Origin: Hydrangea macrophylla
Taxonomy: Eukaryota; Streptophyta; Magnoliopsida; Cornales; Hydrangeaceae
DNA: 64,000 bases
Reading direction: 5' to 3'
Assembly (NCBI GenBank): GCA_033977485.1
Contig: CM066993.1
Location: forward strand, 32,156,501 to 32,220,500
In this document: positions 12,601 through 21,582 of the stretch, piece by piece
Layout of the letters: the number at the start of each line of letters is the position of its first letter
Numbering within the stretch: the first letter of the stretch is position 1
The notes under the pieces: model-generated
What the model was told of the DNA's origin: nothing
What the model saw: only the letters and a program-made list of their open reading frames with translations
Database searches by the model: none
Made by a program: the position numbers and the translations under genes

Positions 12601-15600
12601 AAAATCAACATGAGCTTATTATCCAAACTTGAAAACATTTTGAGCAACCAAACAACTAGGATGATCGGTAAGATAGTAGATCTATGAAATATAAGTGTAG
12701 ATCTAGCATAATATAAGCAAAAGTACATGGATCTATCATTTTATCAAGCATTTCATCAAAACCTAGTTCGAAAATCGAAAAAGAAGGAGGAACCTGGTGT
12801 CATTTCCTTGTCCCCGACATCGCCTATTGACAGTGACGTTGGTGCTTTGTCTTGCCGGTGACGCCTTCTGCGGTCGGTGTCGATTCGCGGTCATCTCTTC
12901 TCCTCATCGCTGTGTCGCCTCCCCTTCTTCTGCTCTTGATGGTTTTTGAGAAAATGACGATATGAGATATTGTAAGCAAGAAGAGGGGTATTTATATGTC
13001 GGGGGTAATTTGGTCATTTAGCCCTACAATCCTACTAACTCTTATCCACGCTTGTTTAATACCACCCCACCCCAGTTATAGTTTTATCCCCCTTAGGAGG
13101 CATTATTTTTAACCACACCCCTCAATCCCTTGAGTTAAATAATCTCTTAAAGTGCCCAACCAAACACAGTATAAACTAAGATTGGACTATTTTAGTCCAA
13201 TCCCCTCATTTTATCCGCCAAACAAATGAGCCCTTAGTGTATACCCTAGATAATTGCTATTATTATTTTCTATTATTTATCTTTTAAACCTCCAAAGTTT
13301 TCAAAATTGTATGAAGAACTTGTATTCTTTTTAAAAAAAGTGCCACAAAAAAGCCCCAAACACTCTCAAAGAACTAAAAGAATCCACTGCGCACTAAGTG
13401 CGGGTGTGGCGGCATTTCGAAGAGTCCGTGTTTCATAGCCTTACCCCAATAATGCCTCTTTGGAAAAAACCCTAGAATATTTGGGGAAGAGGAGAAAGGA
13501 AGGAAAAGTGATTTTGTTCACGATAAACACTAATACTCCATATATTTTATTTGGGTAGGGACCTCCTTTTCTTTAAATTAAAAGCCCAAAAAAAGAAGAG
13601 TCAAAATGTGGGTTTGCAGCTTTGCTTCTGTTAACAGGTCCTCCTAAGGTTAGAATAGGGTTTTTTTTTGTGTGTGAAAGGATAGAACATGGTTTTTTCA
13701 AATGCAATATCTTGTAGTATGTATATTGCAAGGCACATCAAAAAAAAAAATTTAAAAATGGGTTTCAAAGCACTTGACAGGCGCTGGCGTCATAGAACTT
13801 CAAACAGGAAGTGAATCCACCGAGTCGTACGAATCGCACGACTGAATCGTATGAATTGCACGATTCTTGCTTTTCCCACGTGATTACTGGTGCTATGCGA
13901 TTTCGGTAACCTATTCGTATCGTTTTCTTGACGAATCGTATTGAGTCGTAAGATTCGAAGCATTCTTGCTTTTCCCACGTGATTACTGGTGCTATGCGAT
14001 TTCGGTAACCTATTTGTATCGTTTTCTTGACGAATCGTATTGAGTCGTAAGATTCGAAGCTTCTTTTATAGGTAAAAGAGCATTATGCTGAATTTATTCT
14101 TGTTCTTGTTCTTTTTGTCAAGGAAGGGTTTTTTTTTTTTTTTTTTTTTGTACTCTGTTGATTTCTCCTGGTGTGTTATTCTCTGGGAAGCACCAGTACG
14201 GATGCGGGAGTGGAGAGCTCGGCAAATTTCCCAAAAGTAAAGGTGCGGGTGCGGCGGGGTACTTGTATAAAATGTTTAAAATATATTTTTATATATTACT
14301 CCCAAAAGTAAAGGTGCGGGTGCGGCGGGGTACTTGTATAAAATGTTTAAAATATATTTTTATATATTACTATATATGAATTATTTTTCTAGTTTTCAGT
14401 TTTTTTATTAAGCCACAACTAACAATTAACAAGCTGTAAACTCATAAACATATATCCACATATGCAACTATGCCAGTAAGCCAAAGTTGACACATCACAA
14501 GCAAAAAAATCATAGCTGGAAAAAAAGAAGAATATTCAATGTTTTTAAAACCAGAAATTTTAACTGAAAAGTTTAAAATGGAATAAAAGAAGAATATTCA
14601 ATGTTTTTAAAATCAGAAATTTTAACTGAAAATTTTAAAACAGAAACAGAAATTAAATTGGTTTAGAAAAAAACAATGGACACATTGCAATCACAGAACA
14701 TGACAACACACATCACTGTCTTCATCTTTTTTTTTTTTTTAATAATAAAAAAAGACACATTGCAATCACAGAACATGACAACACACTGTCTTCAGCTTTC
14801 TTTTAATCACTAATTCACTTTCAGTGCATGTTTTGACCAAAAAAAAATAATAATAAAATGAAATTTGACCCCTGTTTTTTAAAATTAATTTAAAAAAAAA
14901 AATTTAAATAAGATAAATAAAATAAAATTTGCCCAGCTGCACCCACAAGTGTCCTCGTCGCACCCTTGCCGCACTCGGCCGCACCCTTGTCGCACCCAAA
15001 ACACCAGAAGAACTCACGAAGCACTCGGCCGTACCCACAGTTGCAGTCGCCCGCATGAAGCACTAAGTTCCCCTGCGGCACCATTTTTGAAGTGTCCGTG
15101 CATCATAGGTTATTCTATAGTTAATATGTTAGCTTATTAGGTAACATATTTGTATAATGAGAAACTTGAATACTTTCGGTGTACTAATAAAGGAAGGTTG
15201 CTCTGGCAATTTTTATCTACAATAAGAAGCGAATTATTATCCAGTGTGAGGTTGCTGACTCGCTGGCATGTAGTTATTCTATGCAATTTCCTAACAAATG
15301 GACTCTTAAGACATTCACTTCCAAATGTAGGTGAATTGCATAGAATAACTACATGCCAGCGACTTCACACTGGATAATAATTCGGCTTTTATTGTAGATG
15401 AAAATTGCCTTACTGCTTTCTGATTTAAGCTGTTTTTTTAGCTTTAAAGTTTGAAAAGCTTGTGCCAAACGGACTCAAAATCTTTCAAGGATTCCAAATA
15501 AGTGATTATTGGTCCTAAATACGCTTTTCCAAATGGGCTCTTACACTTTCAATTCATGCAATTGTAACAATACGAAACTGTTATGATTTGGAATTTGACA

Positions 15601-15838
15601 GCATCTTCACTCTGTAATACAGCCGATGCAGGCGATATATAGGATTGGAAAGGGTGAGCCACCACCTGTTCCTGATTCTCTATCTGAAGATGCAAGGGAT
15701 TTCATCTTTAAATGCCTACAAAATATTCCAAGTGCTCGTCCCACTGCTGCTCAGCTCTTGAACCATCCCTTCGTGAAGAGACCACTTCCCACACACTCAG
15801 GGTCGGCCTCTCCTCACAATCCGGGAAGGTTGGCTTAA
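1..15838 (+). CDS. MEKK1: MEKK1-like MAP kinase kinase kinase, 5'-partial, 8 exons
   Basis: This is a serine/threonine kinase that phosphorylates MAP kinase kinases in plant immune and stress cascades. Joining 1-689, 1849-1933, 2057-2119, 2634-2788, 6141-6213, 6322-6381, 7523-7627 and 15623-15838 gives 1446 nt, 481 residues plus stop, with GT/AG at every junction. Visible residues: glycine loop GRGTFGSV about 217-224, ATP lysine in AVKEV at 238, HRD at 330-332 with K334, DFG at 350-352, APE at 373-375. The N-terminal part is acidic and Ser-rich and contains GVRPPLLAPPP, a block also remembered in Arabidopsis MEKK1. The frame is open to base 1 without an ATG, so the start is upstream of the window. 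The Gly-containing stretch after the hinge is one residue shorter than I remember for the family, and the activation segment reads GTACWMAPE. Family assignment is firm; orthology to one MEKK paralogue is inferred. Confidence 0.93.
690..1848 (+). other. Intron 1 of the MAPKKK gene
   Basis: Donor gtaagt and acceptor ttgcag enclose 1159 bp of AT-rich DNA. I see no recognisable gene or complete mobile element in it. Confidence 0.85.
1849..1933 (+). CDS. MEKK1: MAPKKK exon 2
   Basis: It encodes EDGFFFAVKEVSLLDQG and the following residues, including the ATP-binding lysine. It is bounded by acceptor ttgcag and donor gtgaga. Confidence 0.92.
2057..2119 (+). CDS. MEKK1: MAPKKK exon 3
   Basis: This 63-nt, phase-0 exon encodes EIALLSQFEHENIVQYYGTS plus Lys, the helix C region of the kinase. 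The acceptor is actcag and the donor gtaaat. Confidence 0.92.
2120..2633 (+). other. Intron 3 of the MAPKKK gene
   Basis: This is 514 bp of AT-rich DNA with a short AAAAT repeat near 2262-2282 and a GAAGAAGAAGAAG tract near 2329-2341. I see no coding or mobile element in it. Confidence 0.8.
2634..2788 (+). CDS. MEKK1: MAPKKK exon 4
   Basis: It encodes the hinge to the catalytic His-Arg, starting DDSKLYIFLELAK and ending KYLHERDVVHR, with the last Arg codon split by the intron. The stretch after LEL reads AKVSLL, one residue shorter than the VTQGSLL I remember from Arabidopsis MEKK1. Confidence 0.9.
3246..3627 (+). mobile_element. hAT-like non-autonomous element, incomplete
   Basis: It begins CTATGTAGCACGGACACTTC and is collinear over about 370 bp with the reverse complement of the element at 17816-18257, sharing dense GTGTCCGACACG-type words and the middle GTGGCCTCTCAT. 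Similarity stops near 3627 (gtgtccgtatc), where unrelated AT-rich sequence follows, so the right terminus and target duplication are not seen. Confidence 0.7.
4394..4427 (+). repeat. (CTT)n microsatellite
   Basis: An uninterrupted run of about eleven TTC/CTT units lies inside intron 4. Confidence 0.9.
4613..5212. mobile_element. hAT-like non-autonomous element, 600 bp, TSD GCGACACG
   Basis: The ends are inverted repeats CAAGGATCAAAATTTC, read inward from both sides. They are flanked by identical 8-bp sequences GCGACACG at 4605-4612 and 5213-5220. An 8-bp duplication with CA...TG ends fits the hAT superfamily. The interior is rich in GGAAACG/CGTTTCC words and has no transposase, so it must be mobilised in trans. 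One caution: CGACACG words are frequent in the flanking DNA. Confidence 0.75.
6141..6213 (+). CDS. MEKK1: MAPKKK exon 5
   Basis: It encodes DIKCANILVDANGSVKLADF plus GLAK, the catalytic loop and DFG motif. The acceptor is cttccag and the donor gtttca. Confidence 0.92.
6322..6381 (+). CDS. MEKK1: MAPKKK exon 6
   Basis: It encodes the activation segment ATKFNDVKSCKGTACWMAPE. The acceptor is gtgcag and the donor gtttgc. Cys replaces the usual Phe before Trp-Met-Ala-Pro-Glu. Confidence 0.92.
6382..7522 (+). other. Intron 6 of the MAPKKK gene
   Basis: This is 1141 bp of AT-rich intron sequence between gtttgc and aatgcag. No element with clear ends or coding potential was seen. Confidence 0.8.
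7523..7627 (+). CDS. MEKK1: MAPKKK exon 7
   Basis: This 105-nt phase-0 exon encodes VVKSQGYGLAADMWSLGCTV and on to QIPYSHLES, kinase subdomain IX. The donor gtaagt is at 7628. Confidence 0.92.
8066..8610 (+). repeat. 100-bp tandem duplication plus a diverged third copy
   Basis: CCATACAATCCAAGCTAGAC starts at 8116 and again at 8216, giving two adjacent near-identical 100-bp units. A diverged version of the whole block, including the following GGGATGACCCAA and GGAGATAAC words, returns at about 8440-8610. The source may be an old LTR, but no ends were found. Confidence 0.75.
8905..9155 (+). mobile_element. TRIM (miniature LTR retroelement)
   Basis: Two short LTRs, 8905-8981 and 9083-9155, share CTTAAGCTTTTGGAG and TTGGTAAGTTA and begin TGTT and end CA. 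The left LTR is followed directly by TGGTATCCGAGCAG (8982-8995), a near match to the complement of the initiator Met-tRNA 3' end, which is the primer binding site. A purine-rich GTGAGGGG precedes the right LTR. The interior is only about 100 bp and non-coding, as in TRIM elements. No matching target duplication was found. Confidence 0.8.
8982..8995 (+). other. Primer binding site of the TRIM (Met-tRNA type)
   Basis: TGGTATCCGAGCAG differs by one base from the common plant retroelement site TGGTATCAGAGCAG and abuts the left LTR. Confidence 0.8.
9195..9800. mobile_element. hAT-like non-autonomous element (GTGCGGGTGCGG family), copy A
   Basis: The right end GCACCGGTGCTTCCTAG is at 9784-9800. 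Subterminal GC-rich repeats of GCGGGTGCGG type lie at both ends, and the AT-rich block next to the right end matches the one in the elements at 10355 and 14183. The phrase GTGAGTTCTTCTGGTGTTTT at 9251 recurs in reverse in the 14183 element. The left end is uncertain within about 15 bp and no target duplication was found. Confidence 0.65.
9602..9628 (+). repeat. (CT)n microsatellite
   Basis: An uninterrupted CT run lies inside the hAT-like element. Confidence 0.9.
10355..13438. mobile_element. hAT-like non-autonomous element, copy B, with a nested insertion
   Basis: The left end TTAGGTAGCACCGGTGCGG and right end GAGTCCGTGTTTCATAG fit the family terminus. They are flanked by CCATACCC (10347-10354) and CCTTACCC (13439-13446), an 8-bp target duplication with one mismatch. 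Just inside are GTGCAGGTGCGGCGGG and TGCGGGTGTGGCGG. Most of its length is the PIF/Harbinger-like insertion at 10524-13233; without it the element is about 370 bp. Confidence 0.7.
10524..13233. mobile_element. PIF/Harbinger-like element, 2.7 kb, TSD TTA
   Basis: The left end GGCCTCGTTTGTTTGCCGG and the reverse complement of the right end, GGGCTCATTTGTTTGGCGG, match at 16 of 19 positions. Both sides carry TTA (10521-10523 and 13234-13236), the 3-bp duplication typical of PIF/Harbinger. Subterminal TATCCTGGGATAACTA words strengthen the call. I found no transposase or Myb-like frame inside, so it is probably non-autonomous. The right third, about 12790-12950, is GC-richer and could be captured sequence. 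Confidence 0.8.
13863..14060 (+). repeat. 99-bp tandem duplication
   Basis: The unit starting ATTCTTGCTTTTCCCACGTG occurs at 13863 and again at 13962, nearly identical over 99 bp. It contains inverted GAATCG/CGATTC words and lies in a GAATCG-rich stretch from about 13800. Confidence 0.85.
14183..15108. mobile_element. hAT-like non-autonomous element, copy C, TSD GTTATTCT
   Basis: The left end is CTGGGAAGCACCAGTACGG; the right end, read inward, is CTATGATGCACGGACACTTC. Both flanks carry GTTATTCT (14175-14182 and 15109-15116), an exact 8-bp target duplication. GC-rich subterminal repeats of the GTGCGGGTGCGG type link it to copies A and B. The interior contains short tandem duplications and no transposase. 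Confidence 0.8.
14230..14371 (+). repeat. 71-bp tandem duplication in the hAT-like element
   Basis: CCCAAAAGTAAAGGTGCGGG begins at 14230 and again at 14301, each followed by the same AT-rich sequence. Two further short duplications follow, around 14525-14650 (AAGAAGAATATTCAATG) and 14685-14800 (ACATTGCAATCACAG). Confidence 0.85.
15205..15409. repeat. Long hairpin (inverted repeat) in intron 7
   Basis: The arm 15205-15288 starts GGCAATTTTTATCTACAATA, and the arm 15333-15409 is its imperfect reverse complement. About 44 bp separate them, and the right arm lacks a short piece. It sits about 215 bp before the last coding exon on the transcribed strand. It may be a foldback MITE or a small-RNA source. 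Confidence 0.75.
15623..15838 (+). CDS. MEKK1: MAPKKK exon 8 with stop codon
   Basis: It starts after aatacag, encodes PMQAIYRIGKGEPPPVPDSL, the subdomain XI Arg in PSARPTAAQLLNHPF, and the Ser-rich tail ending NPGRLA, and stops at 15836-15838. The tail resembles the RPLP...GSASP end of Arabidopsis MEKK1 as I remember it. Confidence 0.93.
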   Translation, partial: PMQAIYRIGKGEPPPVPDSLSEDARDFIFKCLQNIPSARPTAAQLLNHPFVKRPLPTHSGSASPHNPGRLA

Positions 15839-16201
15839 AAGTATACCATCAGCAGTGTCGTATATGGCAAAAAGAGGTAAGAGTTCATATTGGTATTGTG
15901 GAATTCAAATACCCAATATTGTGAAACTAGGTTGCTAACTTTCGCAAGCATCTAATTTTGAGTAAGAAAAAAGCGAAGTACAGCGTAGACTTGCTTTATT
16001 CTTCACCATAACGTGATTCTTTATTTGATTTTATGCATTCCATTCAACTCTCCCATGAAAGTGCATACTTGGCATTAGCAGCCGGAAAGCTGAGTCAGCA
16101 GTTTCTAGCCGCCTCCTGTCTTTTTTTCGCCTAGATTACTTTGTCTGATTCCAAAGTTGAATTTTATGTATAGATTTGAATTGAAGACGAGAAGAAGAAA
16201 G
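15839..16201 (+). other. Probable 3' UTR of the MAPKKK gene
   Basis: This is AT-rich sequence directly after the stop codon. A donor-like AAGAG/gtaagag at about 15878 could start a 3' UTR intron with an acceptor such as ttttaaacag near 19210, but that is a guess. No clear polyadenylation signal was fixed. Confidence 0.4.
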
Positions 16202-16790
16202 GTAGGAAATCATGGTTCAAAGTCGTGGTATCAGTCGCGGTATTGGAGACTGTTGTGATGACTCGGTGTCGCGGCGATGCGGCCTGGTATCGGGCGAAAC
16301 GCTCCGATACGCTAGATTTAAGGTTAAAAAAATATGAAAAAATTATAGAAAATTCTAAAATAATAAGAATAGCAAAATTTGTCTAATAGATTTCCACAAT
16401 ACACAATGTACCAATTATAAAGCACATCTCATTCAATTTAGACGCTGCCGATCTAATGTCTAATAATTGTACACACATAATTGGATCTAAATAGTTCAAT
16501 ACTACCAAAAAGTGTTGTCCAATCTTATTTTTTTAAGATTATATATAAACTCAAAAAGTGTTGTTATTCTACACTAAATAACTCTCCTATTTCACAGCAA
16601 AAAAATTAAAAATTAAAAATAAAACACACACTAGAAGGAAAAAAGAAGAAGAAATTACTAGAAATAGGAGGAGTAATTACTAACCTAATAACCTAATATT
16701 GGGTTATTCAGCAAAAATAAAAAAAATAAAAAAAATTACTAGAAATTACTCCTACTATATATATCTACTATGGCTGTGGTTAAGCCAAAA

Positions 16791-17048
16791 CACACCACCG
16801 ACACACACAATCACACACTCAATCAGATCTACACACAATCACACACACACAAACACTCGACACACACAATCACACCCACAAACAGATCGACACACACACA
16901 CAATCACACCACACAAACACTCGACACACACACAAACAGATTGACACACACTCAATCACACACACACAAACACTCGACACAGATCGCGACACACACACAC
17001 ACACACACACACTCTCACTCACACTCGACAAACATACAGCTCGCGACA

Positions 17049-17082
<34 letters not shown>
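16791..17082 (+). repeat. Imperfect (CA)n microsatellite array
   Basis: Long ACACAC tracts are broken by AATCACA and CTCGACA words. It lies inside the Mutator-like element. Confidence 0.9.
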
Positions 17083-17213
17083 GAGATCGACGACATACCT
17101 TCGGGAAGAAGATGAAGATCTGAAGAAGAAGATGAAAACACACACACACAGAGATCGACGACATACCTTCGGGAAGAAGATGAAGATCTGAAGAAGAAGA
17201 TGATGAAAACCCT
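17083..17213 (+). repeat. 68-bp tandem duplication
   Basis: GAGATCGACGACATACCTTC starts at 17083 and at 17151, each followed by GGGAAGAAGATGAAGATC. Confidence 0.85.
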
Positions 17214-17379
17214 CACGATGCATGCAAGATTTAGATCTGGTACCTTTCTTCCCTTTTCCAAGAATTTTTTTGACCCGTCTCGGTATCGCCGAGTTTACTC
17301 GTATCGGACCCCACCGAAACCGAGTTGACTCGGCCGATACGACTCGGTATCGGCCGATACTTTGAACCATGTAGGAAAT

Positions 17380-17807
17380 AGAAAGGAGAAAGGAGTTAAA
17401 AGGAGTTTAGGCCTGCTTATTTGTGCTATCCTTCTACATGAAGGTAGTAGGATAGCAGTGTGTTTAAATTTAAATGGACAAAGAAGTCCTTACCACCTCA
17501 TTAATATAGGGTCGATAGAGTTTTTTAACATGTGCATACTTATAGGACGTAGTAGGTTTTCCCTACATCTACATATTAAGTACACATGGGGAAAAGTAAA
17601 AAACCTAGCCTTAATGAAACAACGAGGAGATAGACCAGTGTTACCAGAAAACGTTCAAACTATAGCGATCCCTGTTTTGGATCGATCATCACAAATCATG
17701 GAAGGCTAGAGAACCGGAACGCTTCTTCTGGCGTTCCGGCTTAAATTCACGTGATATTGTAATAACACCACCAAAATCTCGTGATATTATAAAGATACCA
17801 CCTACCC
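17380..17807. other. Intergenic stretch, nothing recognised
   Basis: It holds a short repeat of CTCGTGATATT/CACGTGATATTGTAATAAC words near 17750-17785 and no recognisable gene. The longest open stretch (about 115 codons from 17362) has no familiar motif. Confidence 0.6.
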
Positions 17808-17815
17808 ATTTAAGC

Positions 17816-18257
17816 CTATGTAGCATGGATATGGACACACGATACGGACACACCGACACGACAAATCTTGAAAATGCAGGATACGGACATGGCTGAGATA
17901 CGATGAATAAATAATTATATCTTTGAGTTTAATATACAATTTGCAATTTTATGTCCATTCTTATTTCCATAATTCTAAAATAAACAAATTGCTTATCCCA
18001 AATTTTACTATATTAAGACTAATGCCTCAAAACTTTAAAAGCATTTCTAATGAGAGGCCACCATGCTGTGTTCCCTCACCTATCTAGCCATGTCAACCGT
18101 GTGTCCGACACGTGCTCAAGGTGTGTCCGATGTCAGAAAATTTAAGACACGTTTTTAGCGTGTCTAACACGTGGTGACGCCTGTCCGACGAGTGTCAGTG
18201 TCTGGCACGGACACGATTCCGAGACGTCACCCAAAGTGAAGTGTCCGTGCTACATAG
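17816..18257. mobile_element. hAT-like MITE, 442 bp, TSD ATTTAAGC
   Basis: The ends CTATGTAGCATGGATATGG and, read inward from the right, CTATGTAGCACGGACACTTC are inverted repeats. Exact 8-bp ATTTAAGC copies flank the element at 17808-17815 and 18258-18265. It is the reverse complement of the partial copy at 3246 and carries many GTGTCCGACACG-type words. Confidence 0.85.
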
Positions 18258-18265
18258 ATTTAAGC

Positions 18266-21052
18266 TTTGACTTTTAAGATGTGTGCATAAGTACATATAT
18301 TTATATGAACATACATGAAAATAATCTAAAAAATTGTTTCACATTTCAATCTACTATAATCCGTTCCGTCTTAGCGATCAGGTGAAGTGTACTCCTGCCG
18401 TACCACATTCCATCGCCGGTGGCGATCCCCGTTCTTGTTCCTGTTTCCGTTCCTCATACCAAATCGATCCGTGCTCCGGGTAACTTTGAAATAGACTAAC
18501 AAACATGATATTTCCCATGTGAACAAGTTATCTCAGCCTGCACTTGAGCTTGAAGCTGTTTTTGGATCCTAAAGTATCATAAGAAGATGCCCAAAGCTAA
18601 CAGAAAGTTGATACTGCAACTGCTACGTGCCCTGTAGCATAACACTTCTGTATCTGATGTTAGTTCCTATCTATCAACTCCTCTTCAAACGCTTTCCGGA
18701 AGGAAGAAAAGAAATTTTTTTCATGATAGCGCTTGAATAACCACAATCAGAGTGAAGCATCTAAAGAAAGTTTGTTCAAATTGTAGGTGTTTGTCCTGAT
18801 CAAACTTTGGAAGTTCCTCCATGACAATAGAAAGTGTGAGATGAAAACTACCAAAGTATAGGTTGTCAGAAGGTACAATTCATGCATGATGATGGGAAAT
18901 AGTTTTGAAATTGGGGTCTTCGTGATCTGGATTTGAGACTTGTCATTTCTGAAAGCTTGTAGACCCAATCTTGCACAAACTTAGATATAGCTTGCGTTTC
19001 TTAGTTATTTTACTGTTTTTAGTGGGCAGGTATTTGCCAAGAAAATAATGCAAGATTTTTTTTCTTTATTGCTCCCCCAACTCTCATTTCCCTGCGTGTA
19101 AAATTATTTTCATTTCCGATCCTTGCAAATTTATTATGCTCTCCTACCACATGGTTGGGTTTTTTTTTTTTCGCTCTGAGAAGTAATATCTTTTTTCTTT
19201 CTTTTAAACAGCTCCACCCCTTCGAGATATTTCTGTGCATTCGACCCTCAAGTAGGGTGACTGATTCCAGGGATTGCACTGATATGATTTTTCTTAGATT
19301 ACATGTCCGGCATCTTTTAAACTTTGAGAAGCCTCATTTCATCATCTTGGATCTGTCGATTACGATGCAACTTCAAAGAAACTGCCTTGCTTCGATTCCT
19401 TCGACCTCTTTGAAGTTCTTCACACCAGATGGGAGATCTGCTTTCAAATATATATGTTATTTGTTCTTGTTGTCTTCAAATGAGAGGTTGGCATAATATT
19501 ATCATTTTTCCTTCTTTTCATTCTCCATGTGTTAAGCAGTTGTGGGAGTCAAGGTGTGATTGATAATTGTTGTAAGGCCAACAGTTAGAAATCGGTTGTA
19601 TATATCGTCATTCAAATGAGTGTAAAAGTTGATATTTATGTTTACACTTGTATCCTAGTGAAGTTCCTACATGTACTTTTCTGCTTGTGGTTTCTGTAGT
19701 GCCTATTGTGTTCAATTCTTTCTCCCTCCCTATTTTGTCACCATGTTTTTTCGCTTCTTTTGCTATTGAGAAGAAAGGGAAGAGACGTAAATTATTTTAC
19801 TTCTACGGATGTGCCAAAACTACGACCGGGGGCCTGATATGGGTTCATGATAAACCTCTACAGGTTTACCAGGTTAAGGAGCGTTGCAAGTCATGAATGT
19901 CCATTTTTTCACAACCTTTATTTGCTTGGAAATTTATTACTCTCCCAAAGTAGTTGTGAAGATTTGATTCGAGGTCCCACAATAGCGACTAGTTTTTTTT
20001 TTCAATATCCTTGTGATGCCTTTTCACCTTGATGTGTGAAAGTCACCACTGCAGTGTTGATTGATGAGTTGCCGGAGATTTGCTGGAAAGACTGGTATTC
20101 GGAAGGGTGGAGTGAATAGTGATATTCATAACAGAAAGACGCGGAAGCGAAGGCATGAATCAGGATAAACTTGAGAAATATGTTCGGAGGGTGAAAAAAT
20201 TGAAAAGAAGTATTATTTTTGCTGCCGCATCTTGACCCGAGCTAAAATTTGAAATTTTGGGATGCTCGAGTCTTTAGTCTTGGAAGTTTAGTGCTTTGTT
20301 TTTGTGTTTGCTTGCTCCTTTCTGGCTATTAAGCTTTCTTGGGCTGTGCCTTGCTGCTGTTGCCTCGACTGCAGTGTTCACTTGTATTGTTTATGTATCG
20401 CTAAGCTGTTATTTTGTGCTCAGTTTCGTGTTTGGCTTCTAGTCTTGTGTTTTTGTCTTCTTATAGCCAGACAAGCCATCCATTAAAGACATGTGTTCAT
20501 ATTTGTGGGTATTGTCTATATCAGTTTCCGTGATTGACAGAGGATATTGGTTTTGTTGTTGAGAGATCAGTTCATATCCCCATGTATTGCGTATAATGAT
20601 TTCCATGATTGGCAGTGAAATTTGTTTCATTGTCTTGCAACTGGCTTACTTATTCTCTTTTAGCTGTTGCTTGTGCCGATATTGAGCGCTCGAATGGCTT
20701 CTTGGTGTTCCATCTCAATTGATTTTAATGTATTGTATGTGGTCTTGTTTTGGGTTTTTGGTGTATACCATAGTTTCGTATTGAGTTTAGTTTTGTTGTT
20801 CTTGGTTGGCTTATATTTATATTGCTGTATGTTGGATGTTTTTCTTTTATCTCTGGGGAAACGCCCCTTGTACAATTGTATTTCTGTTTTTTTTTTTTAA
20901 TAAAATTTCCAATTTTCTAGATGTATGGTTGAACCGACTTGTTTCTAAGTTGGGAAGATTCAGAACCTGGTTTGCAATTCATTAGTAAACCAACTTCTTT
21001 TTCAAGTATTTGGTATATGTTGTTTATTGCGTGGGAGTTCGATTCTAATCCA
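18266..21052. other. Intergenic or 3' transcribed region, no gene recognised
   Basis: AT-rich, T-rich on the + strand, with only short unrelated open frames. An acceptor-like ttttaaacag/ctcc lies near 19210 and an AATAAA near 20900, so part may be 3' UTR of the upstream kinase or a non-coding transcript. Nothing in the sequence settles this. Confidence 0.4.
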
Positions 21053-21582
21053 AGGGCGTTTGGGACCAGGTTCAATCCGATTCTTTGGTTTGTTAAAGAA
21101 TCAATTTTAAGATTGATGTAAGGCACTCCCACACATGCCCAAATACTTCGAATCAACAATGCTTTGGGCACGAATAAAATCCATACACACAATCCACACG
21201 CACTAAAATGTTCTCTCCTCTGGGGATCCTACAATGTCAGTGTCAGTGTCAGTGGATCTCAAAGTATCAGTGGATCCCATCAGGAGAGAAACAGATATAT
21301 TATGTATTTGTGGATTATATTTGTAGATTTTGTTTGTGCTCCAATCTTTATTCTAATTGAATATGTAAACCTCGTTTATTTGTACAAAATCATTTCGTTG
21401 CCTTATCAAGCAACCCATGAGATTCTTTTTCAAACTAGTAGGGTGTTAGTTTTTATAAGAGTTATACTTGGGGCACAACCAAACACACAACTTTTGGTTG
21501 TGTCCCAAGTTTTACTCCTTTTATAAAAGCTAGAATGGATTGAACCTACTCTTATTTTACGCATTCCCAAATAGGCCATAAT
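21053..21582. mobile_element. Tourist-like MITE, tentative
   Basis: Inverted ends GGGCGTTTGGGA...GGTTCAATCC on the left and GGCCTATTTGGGAATGCG...AGGTTCAATCC read inward from the right resemble each other and the element at 23481. No exact target duplication was seen. Confidence 0.4.

Larger units (their letters stand above)
7628..15622 (+). other. Intron 7 of the MAPKKK gene, 8.0 kb
   Basis: The intron runs from donor gtaagt to acceptor aatacag. It hosts a 100-bp tandem duplication, a TRIM, three related hAT-like elements, one of them with a nested PIF/Harbinger-like element, a 99-bp tandem duplication and a long hairpin. The rest (7628-8060, 8640-8900, 9801-10350, 13447-13860) shows no gene. 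All recognised insertions are in non-coding sequence, and the phase at both exon borders is kept. Confidence 0.85.
16211..17370. mobile_element. Mutator-like non-autonomous element, TSD GTAGGAAAT
   Basis: The left end (C)ATGGTTCAAAGTCGTGG and the right end read inward ATGGTTCAAAGTATCGG form a terminal inverted repeat. Identical 9-bp GTAGGAAAT sequences flank it at 16202-16210 and 17371-17379; 9 bp is the Mutator class length. The ends are rich in GGTATCGG/CCGATACC words. The centre is a CA-rich simple repeat, and there is no transposase. Confidence 0.8.

Noticed and set aside
16699..17370. Open frames of His/Thr-rich (+ strand) and Cys/Val-rich (- strand) proteins
   Set aside because: They only translate the CA microsatellite in the Mutator-like element.
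19155..19496. Protein gene downstream of the kinase
   Set aside because: The 113-codon frame has no motif, and T-rich DNA gives Phe/Leu runs by chance.
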